A stretch of DNA of 14,958 bases from Planctomycetota bacterium. Lineage in GTDB: Bacteria; Planctomycetota; GCA-002687715. The notes below the pieces were generated by a model. That model made no database searches. It had not been told where the DNA came from and was given only the letters and a program-made list of their open reading frames with translations. Position 1 is the first letter of the stretch. Each line of letters begins with the position of its first letter. The position numbers and the translations under genes were made by a program. Of the stretch, positions 6,151 to 14,958 are shown piece by piece. Location of the stretch: assembly GCA_013213915.1 (NCBI GenBank), contig JABSRK010000054.1, forward strand, positions 1 to 14,958, in the 5' to 3' direction.

Positions 6151-7387
6151 ACGGCGTAGCACCGGAGCGCATTCCACAAATGTCCGAGGGCGACGTCGCC
6201 CAGCTCCAGGAGAGCTTTCGCGTTTTCAACCAGGTGACCAAGAACCTGGAGCGTGCCTATTCGCGTCTCGAGAACAAGGCCTCCGGTGTCGAGGGTCGGC
6301 TCCAGGACGCCAACGGCCGACTGCGGGCGAAGGTCGCCCAACTCAAGTCGGTTACGGGTGAGCTGAATGGCATCCTCGACGCGATCCCGTGCGGTGTCCT
6401 CGCGACCGATTCGGAAGGCACGGTGACGACGGTGAACCCGGCCGCCGAACGTATTCTCGGGCGACCCCGCCACGAGATTCGTGGACGCGACGTGCGCACC
6501 TTGATCGACCATCGGGGCCGCCCCATTCTGCTCATCGGTCGCGAAGAGGTTCGCACGGGGACGATCGTCGAGCGGCTCGTGTGTTGTCTCGATGGTAGCG
6601 CGCGCCACCTGTCGGGATCGATCGCGGCCCTGCCGGATGGCGGGACCCTCGAGATCCTGTCCGACCAGACCGAGGTCGCGCACCTGCGTTCCCAGGTCAC
6701 GCGCCTCGACACGCTCGCCGAGCTCGGAGAGATGGCCGCGGGTGTGGCCCACGAGATTCGCAACCCGATGAACGGCGTGGAGGGCTTCGCCGGTCTGCTC
6801 GAGAAGGCGCTGCGTTCCGAAGCCGAAGTGGATCCGGATCAGTTGCGCCGATACACGGATCGGATTCGCCGCGGTGTCGCAGAGGTGAATGGCATCATCA
6901 GCAACCTGCTGCTGTGGGCGCGTCCCGAGCCGGCACGCATGGACAAGATCGACTTGCGTGCGTTGATCGCCGAGGTCGAGGCGGACACGTACCCCTCGGG
7001 TGATCACCGAGCGACGATCACGATCGAGGACATGGAAGACGTGTCCATGTCCGGTGATCGCCTGAAGCTCAAGCTCGCGATCGGAAACCTGGTCCGCAAC
7101 GCCGTCGAAGCGACAGGTGATGCGGGTCACGTCCGGGTTTCGACCTGCCGGAAGGACCACTGCGTACAGGTCATCGTCGATGACGATGGACCGGGTATCG
7201 CGCCGGGCGTTCGTGCGCGTCTGTTCCGGCCTTTCACCACAACGAAGTCGACGGGTACGGGGCTCGGCCTTGCGCTCGTGCGCAAGTTCGCGGAGTTGCA
7301 TGGGGGTTCGGTTTCAGCGACGACCAGTCCGATGTCGGGGGCTCGGTTCGTCATGACGCTGCCTGTGCGTGATCCGGGAGGGACCCC

Positions 7388-7391
<4 letters not shown>
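6147..7391 (+). CDS. Soluble PAS histidine kinase (FlrB/FleS/FlgS-like)
   Basis: The 414-residue kinase has no membrane segment. It has an N-terminal coiled coil (about 15-75) and a PAS domain (about 72-175, starting LNGILDAIPCGVLATDSEGT). The HisKA dimerisation helix carries phospho-acceptor H202 in GVAHEIRNPMNG. The HATPase domain has the N box GNLVRNAVEA (313-322), the G1 box DDDGPGIAP (345-353), the F region LFRPFTTTKS and the G2 box TGTGLGLAL. It should phosphorylate the next gene's product at D53. Flagellar kinases of the FlrB/FleS/FlgS group are likewise cytoplasmic and sense assembly state from inside the cell. The ATG at 6147 overlaps the previous stop (ATGA) and has an AAGGA ribosome binding site 6 bases upstream. 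It overlaps the regulator gene by 4 bases (GTGA). Confidence 0.94.
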
Positions 7392-8749
<1,358 letters not shown>

Positions 8750-8751
8750 CC

Positions 8752-9075
8752 ATGGACCTTCTGGGACAAGACGTAACCAGGATCAAGCTGATGCTGGACA
8801 TCGCCACGAAGCGACAAGACCTGATCCAGGAGAACCTCGCGAACGTGAACACCCCGGGCTTCAAGTCCCGGACGTGCAAGTTCGACGAGGCGCTCCAGGA
8901 GTACGTGGTCGTCGAGCGTGAAGGCCTCAACCCGCGGCAGGACGGGAACACCGTCGTTCTCGAGATCGAGAACGCCGAGGCGCGCAAGAACGCGCTGTGG
9001 TATCGGCTGCACCTGCAGGCCCTCGCCCACGAAGCGCGCATGGTGCGCACGGCGATCTCCGGACGTGGTCAGTAG
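8752..9075 (+). CDS. flgB: Proximal rod protein FlgB, short form
   Basis: The 107-residue protein has the rod/hook signature RQDLIQENLANVNTPGFKSR (about 21-40) and the FlgB C-terminal pattern DGNTVVLEIENAEARKNALW followed by an amphipathic helix ending RTAISGRGQ. FlgB forms part of the proximal rod above the MS ring with FlgC, FlgF and FliE. It is shorter than Escherichia coli FlgB (138 residues); the segment between the two conserved ends is reduced. The ATG at 8752 comes 2 bases after the preceding TAG, with GGAG 8 bases upstream. It begins the structural part of the operon. Confidence 0.93.
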   Translation: MDLLGQDVTRIKLMLDIATKRQDLIQENLANVNTPGFKSRTCKFDEALQEYVVVEREGLNPRQDGNTVVLEIENAEARKNALWYRLHLQALAHEARMVRTAISGRGQ

Positions 9076-9114
9076 AACTGAGAAACAACAACCGCTCCAA
9101 GGAGCATGACGACG

Positions 9115-9528
9115 ATGGACTTCAACAACGTATTTCGTGGCTTGTCGATCAGCGCATCCGGTCTCATGGCCGAACGCGTGCGCATGGGACTCATCGCGCA
9201 GAACCTCGCGCATGCGCACGACACCAATCGTGGCGACGGCACGCCGTACAGGCGTCAGATGGCCGCCTTCGAGACCATCCTGGAAGGAGAGATCCATGGC
9301 GGCGTGCGCATCAGTGAGGTGGTGGACGACGAGGATACGCCGTTCATCCAGCGTCACATGCCGGGTCACCCCGACGCGAACGAAGACGGCATCGTCACGT
9401 TGCCGAACGTGAACCCGACCTTCGAGATGATCGACCTCATGACCGCGGCCCGCGCCTACGAGGCGAACCTCCAGGCGGTTCAGATGTCAGTCAAGATGGC
9501 CGAGCAGGCCTTCGAGCTCGGGAGGTAA
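9115..9528 (+). CDS. flgC: Proximal rod protein FlgC
   Basis: The 137-residue protein matches FlgC: an N-terminal rod helix (FRGLSISASGLMAERVRMGL), the IAQNLAHAHDT segment where rod proteins normally carry AxNxANxxT, the PYRRQ motif, and the conserved C-terminal block NPTFEMIDLMTAARAYEANL. It assembles with FlgB in the proximal rod after export. I chose ATG 9115, which has AAGGAG 10 bases upstream. An in-frame ATG at 9106, adding MTT, lies only one base after that AAGGAG and is less likely. The gene ends 3 bases before fliE. Confidence 0.95.
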   Translation: MDFNNVFRGLSISASGLMAERVRMGLIAQNLAHAHDTNRGDGTPYRRQMAAFETILEGEIHGGVRISEVVDDEDTPFIQRHMPGHPDANEDGIVTLPNVNPTFEMIDLMTAARAYEANLQAVQMSVKMAEQAFELGR

Positions 9529-9531
9529 CCC

Positions 9532-9837
9532 ATGACCGCTCCCATCGATCCGAATGTGCTGCGTATCGCCGAGGCCCTCGAGAGGACCGCCCCATCGCAA
9601 GGGAAGGCGGCCAACGGGAAGGACTTTGCGGACGTACTCGGGGACCTCGTGAAGGAAGCGGACGAGCTTCAGAAAGACACCACCGCCAAGGTGGAGGGAT
9701 TCGCCGAGGGCACGGTCGACGACATCCACGACGTAATGATCGCGATGACGAAGGCCGACGTGTCATTCCGCATGATGTTGGAAGTGCGGAACAAGCTGGT
9801 GGACGCCTACCAGGAGGTCATGCGCATCCAGGTCTGA
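9532..9837 (+). CDS. fliE: MS-ring/rod junction protein FliE
   Basis: The 101-residue protein has the FliE pattern: a variable N-terminus, FADVLGDLVKEADELQ, the central acidic helix with EGTVDDIHDVMIAMTKADVS, and the C-terminal FRMMLEVRNKLVDAYQEVMR. FliE links the MS ring to the proximal rod and is needed early for rod export. Its length is close to that of Escherichia coli FliE (104). The ATG at 9532 is 3 bases after the flgC stop, and its ribosome binding site GGGAGG lies at the end of flgC, indicating translational coupling. Confidence 0.95.
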   Translation: MTAPIDPNVLRIAEALERTAPSQGKAANGKDFADVLGDLVKEADELQKDTTAKVEGFAEGTVDDIHDVMIAMTKADVSFRMMLEVRNKLVDAYQEVMRIQV

Positions 9838-9859
9838 TGCCTCGCGCATGAAATGAGCC

Positions 9860-11347
9860 ATGAACAAGTTCTTCGCACAACTGAAACAGATCTGGGGTCG
9901 GCTGACCGGTCCTCAGAAGGGCCTCGTGGCCGGCATCGGCGCGCTCGTCCTCATCGGTGGGATCGTCACGGTCTTCGCCGCCGGATCGACCGAGTGGCGC
10001 ACCCTCGGATCGGGCCTGTCGCGCAAGGAGGCGCGGTCCGTTCTCACCAAGCTCGAGGACAACTCCGTGCCCTACCGCCTGCGCGATAACGGCAGCGCCG
10101 TAGAGGTGCCGATGGATCGGTGGGATGAGGTGCAGGCGATCGTGGTCAAGGACGATCTCCTCGATCGGCGGTCCGGCAAGGGATACGAACAGATCCTCGG
10201 TGGCGGCCTGATGGACACGAAGTCGCAGCGCGAGTTCAAGCAGCTCATCGCGAAGCAGCAAGAGCTCGAGATGGCCATCGTCCGCCTCGAGGGCATCGAG
10301 GAGGCGACCGTCTACATCACCCCAGCCAAGAACCACTGGACCAAGTCGGGGAGCGAGCGCGCGAAGGCGTCCGTGATGCTCAGCGCGGACTCGGGACACC
10401 TCATCACTGCCCAGCAGGTCGAGACCGTCGTGCGGTTCGTCGCCAATGCGGTGAAGGAACTCGAGCCCAAGGGCGTCGTCGTAACGGACACCCGCGGCGT
10501 CGTTCTCGCACGGCCCGACGGCGCCGACCTGATCAACGGGTCCGCGTCGCTCGCCCAATCCCACGGGATGCGGCTTGAGGGCCAGGCCCAGGACGCACTC
10601 GAGCGTGTCTTCGGAGAGAACAAGGTCGTCGTACGGTGCCACGTCGAGTTCGAAAACGAGATGGTGCGTACGGAGACGGACGACATCGTGCCTGACTCCA
10701 AGGTCGTCGTATCCGAGATGATTCGATCGACCGAAAACATGAAGCCGGGTGCGGGTGGCGTGGCGAGCACTGTCCCAACACAGGCCGGCAAGGCCGGGTC
10801 CAATGCTCCGATCGTCAACTCGAAGACCGAAGACACACAGACGCAATACGAGGTCGGGCGCGAGAAGACGGTGCGGGTCAAGGACGGCGGGTCGGTCAAG
10901 CACATGGCGGTGAGCGTGATCGCCGACAGCTCGCTCGAGCCCCATGCGACGGCGATCGAATCGCTCGTCAAGAGCGCCGTCGGCTACCGGCTGACTCGCG
11001 GCGACACCTGGGGCGGCGTGAGCTTCGCACCGTTCGTGACCTCTGATCCCGTCGTGATACCGGACGATCCGGGTTTGTGGACCACCGGCTTCATCTGGGA
11101 CGTGGTCACGTGGTCGGTGACGGGAATGGTCGGCCTGGCCATGGCGTTCATGCTGTGGAGTTCCGCGCGCCGTGCGCAGCGCGATGTCAGGACGGCCCTC
11201 GTCGGCATCGCTGATGACAAGAAGGACCTCCAGACCGAGGTCGGCGTCGATCCGAAGGACGAACTGCGTGAGCTCGTCGATCGGGACGCGGACACAGTCT
11301 CGAAGCTCCTTCGAAACTGGCTCTATGAGCCTGTGGGGAGCCGCTGA
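9860..11347 (+). CDS. fliF: Flagellar MS-ring protein FliF
   Basis: The 495-residue inner-membrane protein builds the MS ring, the platform for the rod, export gate and C ring. It has a first membrane segment (about 21-41), ring-building motif regions with GLMDTKSQREFKQLIAKQQE and GIEEATVYITPAK (about 116-157), and a long periplasmic part with a low-complexity loop (about 295-325). A second membrane segment follows (about 411-433, WDVVTWSVTGMVGLAMAFML). The cytoplasmic tail ends with an acidic helix (DELRELVDRDADTVSKLLRN) of the type that binds FliG. It is somewhat shorter than Escherichia coli FliF (552). The ribosome binding site is weak. The stop TGA shares its last base with the fliG ATG. 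Confidence 0.96.
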   Translation: MNKFFAQLKQIWGRLTGPQKGLVAGIGALVLIGGIVTVFAAGSTEWRTLGSGLSRKEARSVLTKLEDNSVPYRLRDNGSAVEVPMDRWDEVQAIVVKDDLLDRRSGKGYEQILGGGLMDTKSQREFKQLIAKQQELEMAIVRLEGIEEATVYITPAKNHWTKSGSERAKASVMLSADSGHLITAQQVETVVRFVANAVKELEPKGVVVTDTRGVVLARPDGADLINGSASLAQSHGMRLEGQAQDALERVFGENKVVVRCHVEFENEMVRTETDDIVPDSKVVVSEMIRSTENMKPGAGGVASTVPTQAGKAGSNAPIVNSKTEDTQTQYEVGREKTVRVKDGGSVKHMAVSVIADSSLEPHATAIESLVKSAVGYRLTRGDTWGGVSFAPFVTSDPVVIPDDPGLWTTGFIWDVVTWSVTGMVGLAMAFMLWSSARRAQRDVRTALVGIADDKKDLQTEVGVDPKDELRELVDRDADTVSKLLRNWLYEPVGSR

Positions 11348-12369
11348 TGTCCGCCAAACTGTCCGGCATCCAGAAGATCGCTGTCCTCCTGGGCGTGCTC
11401 GGTGACGCGGCCGCGGCCAAGATCATGGCCTCGTTCGAAGGCGACGAGCAGGACCGGATCGGTCAAGCGATGGTCGAACTGGAGGAGACCGACCTGGACG
11501 AGAACGTCATCAACCGGCTCGTTGACGAGTTCCGCGAGATGCTCGCGGCCGGCGTAGTCTTCCGTTCCAACCTCGGCAAGACGCTCGACGGGATGATGGA
11601 GAATCTCCATGGCGAGGAAGACGGACGCAGGCGGATCGCCCGCATCCGCGAGAAGTCCCGCAGCCGTTTTCCGTTCCGGGGTCTTCGGGGGATCAAGGCG
11701 CAGGACCTTGCTCGCGTCCTCCTCGATGAGCATCAGCAAGTTCAGGCGCTGGTCATCGCAAACCTCGATTCCGAGCAGGCGGCCAGCGTCCTCGATGTGT
11801 TCCCCGAGCTCCTCCGTTCCGAGATCGTCTCTCGTATGGCGACGATGGACGAACCATCGGCTCGCATGCTCAAGCATGTCGCGCAGACCATGCTCGACCG
11901 GACGCGCGGCCTGCGACGGGAAGAGGAATCCGAGCATGACGAGGACGAGACGCGCTACCGAGTGGTCGCCGACATCCTCAACGCGACCGCTCCAGGAACG
12001 GACAAGGAGATCCTGAAGACCATCGAGGAGGGCGACGAGGAGCTCAGCACGAACATCCGGGACCGCATGTTCACGTGGTCCGACCTCGCCGCGCTCGATA
12101 AGCGCACGATGCAGAAGGTCCTGGCCGGTATCGACACCAAGCTGCTAGCCATGGCACTCAAGGCGTGCGACGAGGAGATCGCGGAAGCGCTGCTCGGTGC
12201 GACCTCACAGCGCACCCGGGACATGATCCAGGAGGAACGTGAGTTGCTCGGCGCCCTTCCGTTGACCGACGTCCTGGACGCGCAGCGGCAGATCCTGCTC
12301 ACGGTTCGCGACCTGATGGACTCAGGTGAGATCACCGTCAGCAAGGGAGGAGCCACCCTTGTCTCCTAG
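11347..12369 (+). CDS. fliG: C-ring rotor protein FliG, mildly divergent
   Basis: The 340-residue protein has the FliG layout: an N-terminal domain that binds the FliF tail (1-100), a middle domain and a C-terminal torque domain (MFTWSDLAALDKRTMQKVLA onward). In the middle domain the usual EHPQ surface motif is EHQQ (128-131). Against the Escherichia coli torque residues K264, R281, D288, D289 and R297, the equivalents here are K272, R289, E296, E297 and P305. Charge is therefore conserved at four sites, but the fifth, in GPVR, is replaced by GALP. It transmits stator force to the rotor and helps set switching. ATG 11347 overlaps the fliF stop by one base. Its 3' end carries the ribosome binding site and start of fliH. 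Confidence 0.95.
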   Translation: MSAKLSGIQKIAVLLGVLGDAAAAKIMASFEGDEQDRIGQAMVELEETDLDENVINRLVDEFREMLAAGVVFRSNLGKTLDGMMENLHGEEDGRRRIARIREKSRSRFPFRGLRGIKAQDLARVLLDEHQQVQALVIANLDSEQAASVLDVFPELLRSEIVSRMATMDEPSARMLKHVAQTMLDRTRGLRREEESEHDEDETRYRVVADILNATAPGTDKEILKTIEEGDEELSTNIRDRMFTWSDLAALDKRTMQKVLAGIDTKLLAMALKACDEEIAEALLGATSQRTRDMIQEERELLGALPLTDVLDAQRQILLTVRDLMDSGEITVSKGGATLVS

Positions 12370-13003
12370 GCCCGTCGTTCTTCCCCGCGGTCTGGTTCGA
12401 CTGCGGACCCGTGAAGCGTCTGAGCTGGTTGGTGAGCCTGTCCTCTGTGCGACCGAGCCGGCCGCGTCCGCATCGGCGCCGCGTCCGGCGATGACCGCGC
12501 TCGACCTCAAGGCTATCCAGCGTAAGGCCTACGAACGTGGGTACGCTCACGCCCTGGAGGAGCGCGGTGCAGCGGTCGAGTCGGCCGTCGCGTCGCTCGA
12601 GTCCGCCGCCGAGTCGCTCCGCGCGGCCCGCGTGCGTGACGATGCTGAGATCGCAGAGTTCGCCGTCCGCCTCGCGCACTCGATCGCGGAGGAGGTCGTC
12701 GGCAAGACGATTGAGCGTGGGCAACATGACGTGCCGGCCATGGTCCGCCGTGTACTTGACGCCGTCATGCCCGATCTGGACGGCGATGTGGTGCAACTCC
12801 ACGGACACCCGGCTGACCTGGAGCTGCTCCCGACCACGCTGCGTCACGGATCTACCGCGGTGCGCCGTGTCGCTGATGCTTCGGTGCCGCGCGGTGCTCT
12901 CCGGGTGCAAGGCGGAGATGCGGAGTTCTACGCCGGACTGACCGAGAGGCTCGAGGCCATCCGTGACCGCCTGATGCAGGAGGTGAACGATGGCGCTGCC
13001 TGA
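12359..13003 (+). CDS. fliH: Flagellar export ATPase regulator/stator FliH, TTG start
   Basis: The 214-residue protein sits in the fliH slot and has its features. A variable Ala/Pro-rich N-terminus (1-45) is followed by an alpha-helical section with FliH-type spacing (KAYERGYAHALEERGAAVES). A V-ATPase subunit E-like C-terminal domain (about 95-205) includes ALRVQGGDAEFYAGLTERLE. FliH holds and regulates FliI at the export gate. The start is inferred: TTG at 12359 has GGGAGGAG 6 bases upstream and overlaps the fliG stop by 11 bases. A GTG at 12326 and an ATG at 12491 are in the same frame, but the first lacks a good ribosome binding site and the second would remove the N-terminal FliI/C-ring-binding part. 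The 3' end overlaps fliI by 14 bases. Confidence 0.85.
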   Translation: MSPRPVVLPRGLVRLRTREASELVGEPVLCATEPAASASAPRPAMTALDLKAIQRKAYERGYAHALEERGAAVESAVASLESAAESLRAARVRDDAEIAEFAVRLAHSIAEEVVGKTIERGQHDVPAMVRRVLDAVMPDLDGDVVQLHGHPADLELLPTTLRHGSTAVRRVADASVPRGALRVQGGDAEFYAGLTERLEAIRDRLMQEVNDGAA

Positions 13004-14312
13004 TGCAGCACGCTTCGAGAGCCTCGCACGATCGGTGCCCGTCGGTGGGCGCACCGGCGTCCTGACCCAGGTAGTCGGCCTGCTCGTCGAGTGTCGCGGA
13101 CTCAACTCCGCGCTCGGGGATCTGTGCCGCGTGGAGGGGCCCGATGGCGAATCCCTCGACATGGAGGTCGTGGGATTTCGTGGCGCCTCGTCCTTGCTCA
13201 TGCCGCTTGGCGAGTCACACGGACTGCGTCCTGGCGCGCGCGTCATCCCCAAGGGGTGCAGGCTCGACGTCCAGTGTTCAGAGGCCGTCCTCGGACGTGT
13301 CCTCGACGGACTCGGTCATCCCATCGACGGCGGCCCGGCGATCTCGGCTGGTCGTCGCTTGCCGCTGGTACGTCAGGCACCCATGCCGCTCGAACGAGAG
13401 AACATCGATGAGCCCCTGCCGACCGGTGTGTCGGTGCTCGACGGTTTCCTGACCTTGGGGCGCGGGCAGCGCATCGGGATCTTCTCCGGATCGGGTGTCG
13501 GTAAATCCACCCTGCTCGGAGATATCGCGCGCGGCACGACAGCCGACGTCAACGTCATCGCGCTCATCGGCGAACGTGGCCGCGAAGTCCGCCACTTCAT
13601 CGAAGAGTCGCTCGGTCCGGAAGGGCTGCGTCGTTCAGTGCTCATCGTGGCCACGTCTGACGCGCCGCCGCTCATTCGTATCAAGGCCTGCTTCACGGCC
13701 GTCGCCATCGCGGAGTGGTTCCGCGATCTGGGCAAGGACGTGATGATGATGGTCGATTCGGTGACACGCCTCGCCGGCGCGACGCGCGAGGTCGGTCTGG
13801 CGCTCGGTGAGCCGCCGACCGTTCGCGGATATCCTCCGTCGTTCTTCAGCTCCATGCCGCGCATCGTGGAACGTCTCGGACGTACACAAAGGGGCAGCAT
13901 CACCGGAATCTTCACGGTGCTCGTCGATGGCGACGACATGAATGAGCCGGTGACCGACACGCTCCGCGGGCTGCTCGACGGTCACGTCGTGCTGTCCCGC
14001 GCGATCGCACAGCGCGGCCGTTTTCCAGCAGTGGATGTCTTGCAGAGCACGTCGCGCATCATGGATCGCGTCACCTCTGATGAGCATCGTGCCGACGCCC
14101 GCGAGGTGCGCATGCTCATGGCGGCCTTCGAGGATGCGCGCGACCTGGTCAGTATAGGGGCGTACAAGCCCGGCAACGACGCCAAGGTGGACCGGGCCCT
14201 CGCCGTCAAGGACGCCCTCGATTCGCTGCTGACTCAGGACCAGGGGACAGCCAGGGCGTTCGAGGACACCCTCGCGCGCCTCGCCGAGATCGCCGGGAGG
14301 TCGGCATCGTGA
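12990..14312 (+). CDS. fliI: Flagellum-specific export ATPase FliI
   Basis: The 440-residue protein is the ATPase of the flagellar type III export apparatus, related to the F1 beta subunit. The beta-barrel N-terminal part carries GRVLDGLGHPIDGG (102-115). The ATPase core has Walker A SGSGVGKST (166-174), the catalytic-glutamate segment LIGERGREV (192-200), Walker B VMMMVDSVTR (251-260) and the family-typical GEPPTVRGYPPSFFSSMPRI (273-292). The C-terminal helical part with DGHVVLSRAIAQRGRFPAVD follows. Length matches the family (457 in Escherichia coli). ATG 12990 has AGGAGGT 6 bases upstream, lying inside fliH. The stop overlaps the fliJ start (GTGA). Confidence 0.98.
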   Translation: MALPDAARFESLARSVPVGGRTGVLTQVVGLLVECRGLNSALGDLCRVEGPDGESLDMEVVGFRGASSLLMPLGESHGLRPGARVIPKGCRLDVQCSEAVLGRVLDGLGHPIDGGPAISAGRRLPLVRQAPMPLERENIDEPLPTGVSVLDGFLTLGRGQRIGIFSGSGVGKSTLLGDIARGTTADVNVIALIGERGREVRHFIEESLGPEGLRRSVLIVATSDAPPLIRIKACFTAVAIAEWFRDLGKDVMMMVDSVTRLAGATREVGLALGEPPTVRGYPPSFFSSMPRIVERLGRTQRGSITGIFTVLVDGDDMNEPVTDTLRGLLDGHVVLSRAIAQRGRFPAVDVLQSTSRIMDRVTSDEHRADAREVRMLMAAFEDARDLVSIGAYKPGNDAKVDRALAVKDALDSLLTQDQGTARAFEDTLARLAEIAGRSAS

Positions 14313-14758
14313 GGCGTTTTGAGTTCGGGCTGGAGAAGGTCAGACGGCTTCGCTGCGCCTCCGAGAGGCAGGCGCTCGCCGATCTGGCGCGCGCGCTCGG
14401 GGCCGTCCGTGAGGCAGAAGAGAAGCTGCGTCAGGTAGCCGACCGCCGCGACCATGTCCTGAGTGTCATCGGCCGACGCTTGCGTCAGGGGCGCATGGAT
14501 GTGGCGTGGATAGAACTCCATCACCGGGATCTGGAGCGGTTCGAACGCGAGGAGTCGCGGGGGCGCCGGGCCCTGGACGCGTCCCGCGCGAAGTACGACG
14601 CAGCGCTCGAGGCGCTACGTGAGCGGCAAAGCGAGCGTAAGGCGCTCGACACGCTGCACGACAAGGAGCGGGAGCGTCACGAAGAAGAGATTCGCCGCGA
14701 AGAGGGCATCGTCCAGGACGAGATCGCTCTCTCGCGACACAACAGGATCGTGTCATGA
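14309..14758 (+). CDS. fliJ: Flagellar export chaperone/stalk protein FliJ
   Basis: The 149-residue protein is almost wholly charged coiled coil, beginning MRRFEFGLEKVRRLRCASER, the FxFxLEKVxxLR start typical of FliJ. Its C-terminal helix has ERERHEEEIRREEGIVQDEI and ends in LSRHNR, matching the E/R-rich FliJ tail. FliJ sits in the FliI ring like the F1 gamma subunit and couples it to FlhA. Length is close to Escherichia coli FliJ (147). It starts at GTG 14309, overlapping the fliI stop by 4 bases, with GGGAGG 8 bases upstream, and overlaps the next gene by ATGA. Confidence 0.93.
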   Translation: MRRFEFGLEKVRRLRCASERQALADLARALGAVREAEEKLRQVADRRDHVLSVIGRRLRQGRMDVAWIELHHRDLERFEREESRGRRALDASRAKYDAALEALRERQSERKALDTLHDKERERHEEEIRREEGIVQDEIALSRHNRIVS

Positions 14759-14958
14759 AGAAAGTACTTTTCACGCTTGGCGTGCTGATGCTGGCGCAGC
14801 TCATGTTCGTCGGATTGGTGCACGTCTTGATCAACGTGCAGGGAAAGAACTCGCCCGAGACGCTGGAGTCGCTACACGCGATGCCGGTCATCGGCGGCTA
14901 TTTCTTCCCGCCTTCGGTGGACAGGGAGGAACTGACCGCTGACCAGGTCCGCGACCTG
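14755..14958 (+). CDS. Membrane-anchored protein after fliJ, N-terminal fragment (MotE/YlxF-like position)
   Basis: Only the first 68 codons are present; the frame is open to the right edge. The protein starts MKKVLFTLGVLMLAQLMFVG and continues hydrophobic to about residue 26, giving a signal anchor or signal peptide. A short segment rich in Gly, Phe and Pro (IGGYFFPPSVD) follows, and then the acidic start of a probable helix (REELTADQVRDL). In many flagellar operons the gene after fliJ encodes a membrane-anchored coiled-coil protein of the MotE/YlxF group, and this fragment fits that plan. The diagnostic MgtE-N-like C-terminal region is outside the window. The ATG at 14755 overlaps the fliJ stop, with AGGA 9 bases upstream. 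Confidence 0.65.
   Translation, partial: MKKVLFTLGVLMLAQLMFVGLVHVLINVQGKNSPETLESLHAMPVIGGYFFPPSVDREELTADQVRDL

Noticed and set aside
9106..9114. Earlier flgC start (MTT extension)
   Set aside because: The AAGGAG is only one base from this ATG; the ATG at 9115 has workable spacing and begins the conserved sequence.
9818..10945. Long open frame antisense to fliF (about 375 codons), and a similar one antisense to the kinase gene (6009-7301)
   Set aside because: Long antisense frames are expected in GC-rich coding DNA. The translations are His/Leu/Arg-rich with no recognisable domains, and they lie opposite clear genes.

Overview
The window is a flagellar gene region from a GC-rich (by eye above 60 % G+C) Gram-negative-type bacterium. 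Signal-peptide proteins, an STN-like domain of the kind found in outer-membrane secretins and receptors, and sigma-54 control all point to a diderm. The phylum cannot be fixed from sequence alone. The gene order (fliC/fliD beside a FlrA/FleQ-type regulator, then a FlrBC/FleSR-type pair running into fliEFGHIJ) resembles polar-flagellum loci of gamma- and deltaproteobacterial type. The three extra TPR genes and the divergent protein sequences suggest a less-sampled lineage (Myxococcota- or Planctomycetota-like groups are possible, unproven).

Layout. (1) Positions 1-1186, minus strand: the start of fliD (cut by the left edge), a hairpin terminator, and fliC, which encodes a very compact flagellin. 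(2) Positions 1187-1458: a divergent regulatory region holding the fliC leader (strong Shine-Dalgarno, a CsrA-site-like hairpin, a possible sigma-28 promoter) and a small inverted repeat before the regulator gene. (3) Positions 1459-2856, plus strand: a sigma-54 activator whose receiver domain has Glu in place of the phospho-accepting Asp. (4) Positions 2857-3020: a near-consensus sigma-54 promoter preceded by a 9-bp inverted repeat. (5) Positions 3021-14958: one tightly packed run of genes, mostly overlapping by 1-14 bases. It encodes three TPR/envelope proteins, a soluble PAS histidine kinase, a canonical sigma-54 response regulator, then FlgB, FlgC, FliE, FliF, FliG, FliH, FliI, FliJ and the start of a membrane-anchored protein in the MotE/YlxF position, cut by the right edge.

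Working model. The Asp-less activator would act as a phosphorylation-independent master regulator that opens the sigma-54 promoter at 2952-2967. That promoter would express the basal-body and export genes together with the kinase/regulator pair, which would then activate later flagellar promoters. FliC and FliD would be late products, made from a possible sigma-28 promoter and perhaps also controlled by CsrA on the mRNA.

The most unusual part is the three-gene module at 3021-6150: an inner-membrane-anchored TPR protein, an exported STN-like plus TPR protein, and an exported coiled-coil plus TPR protein. It sits first in the early flagellar operon, before the two-component pair. Its architecture recalls the periplasmic TPR scaffold proteins PflA/PflB of Campylobacterota motors, but homology is not established. 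No gene-free stretch exceeds 300 bases. I saw no tRNA, rRNA, mobile element or CRISPR array.
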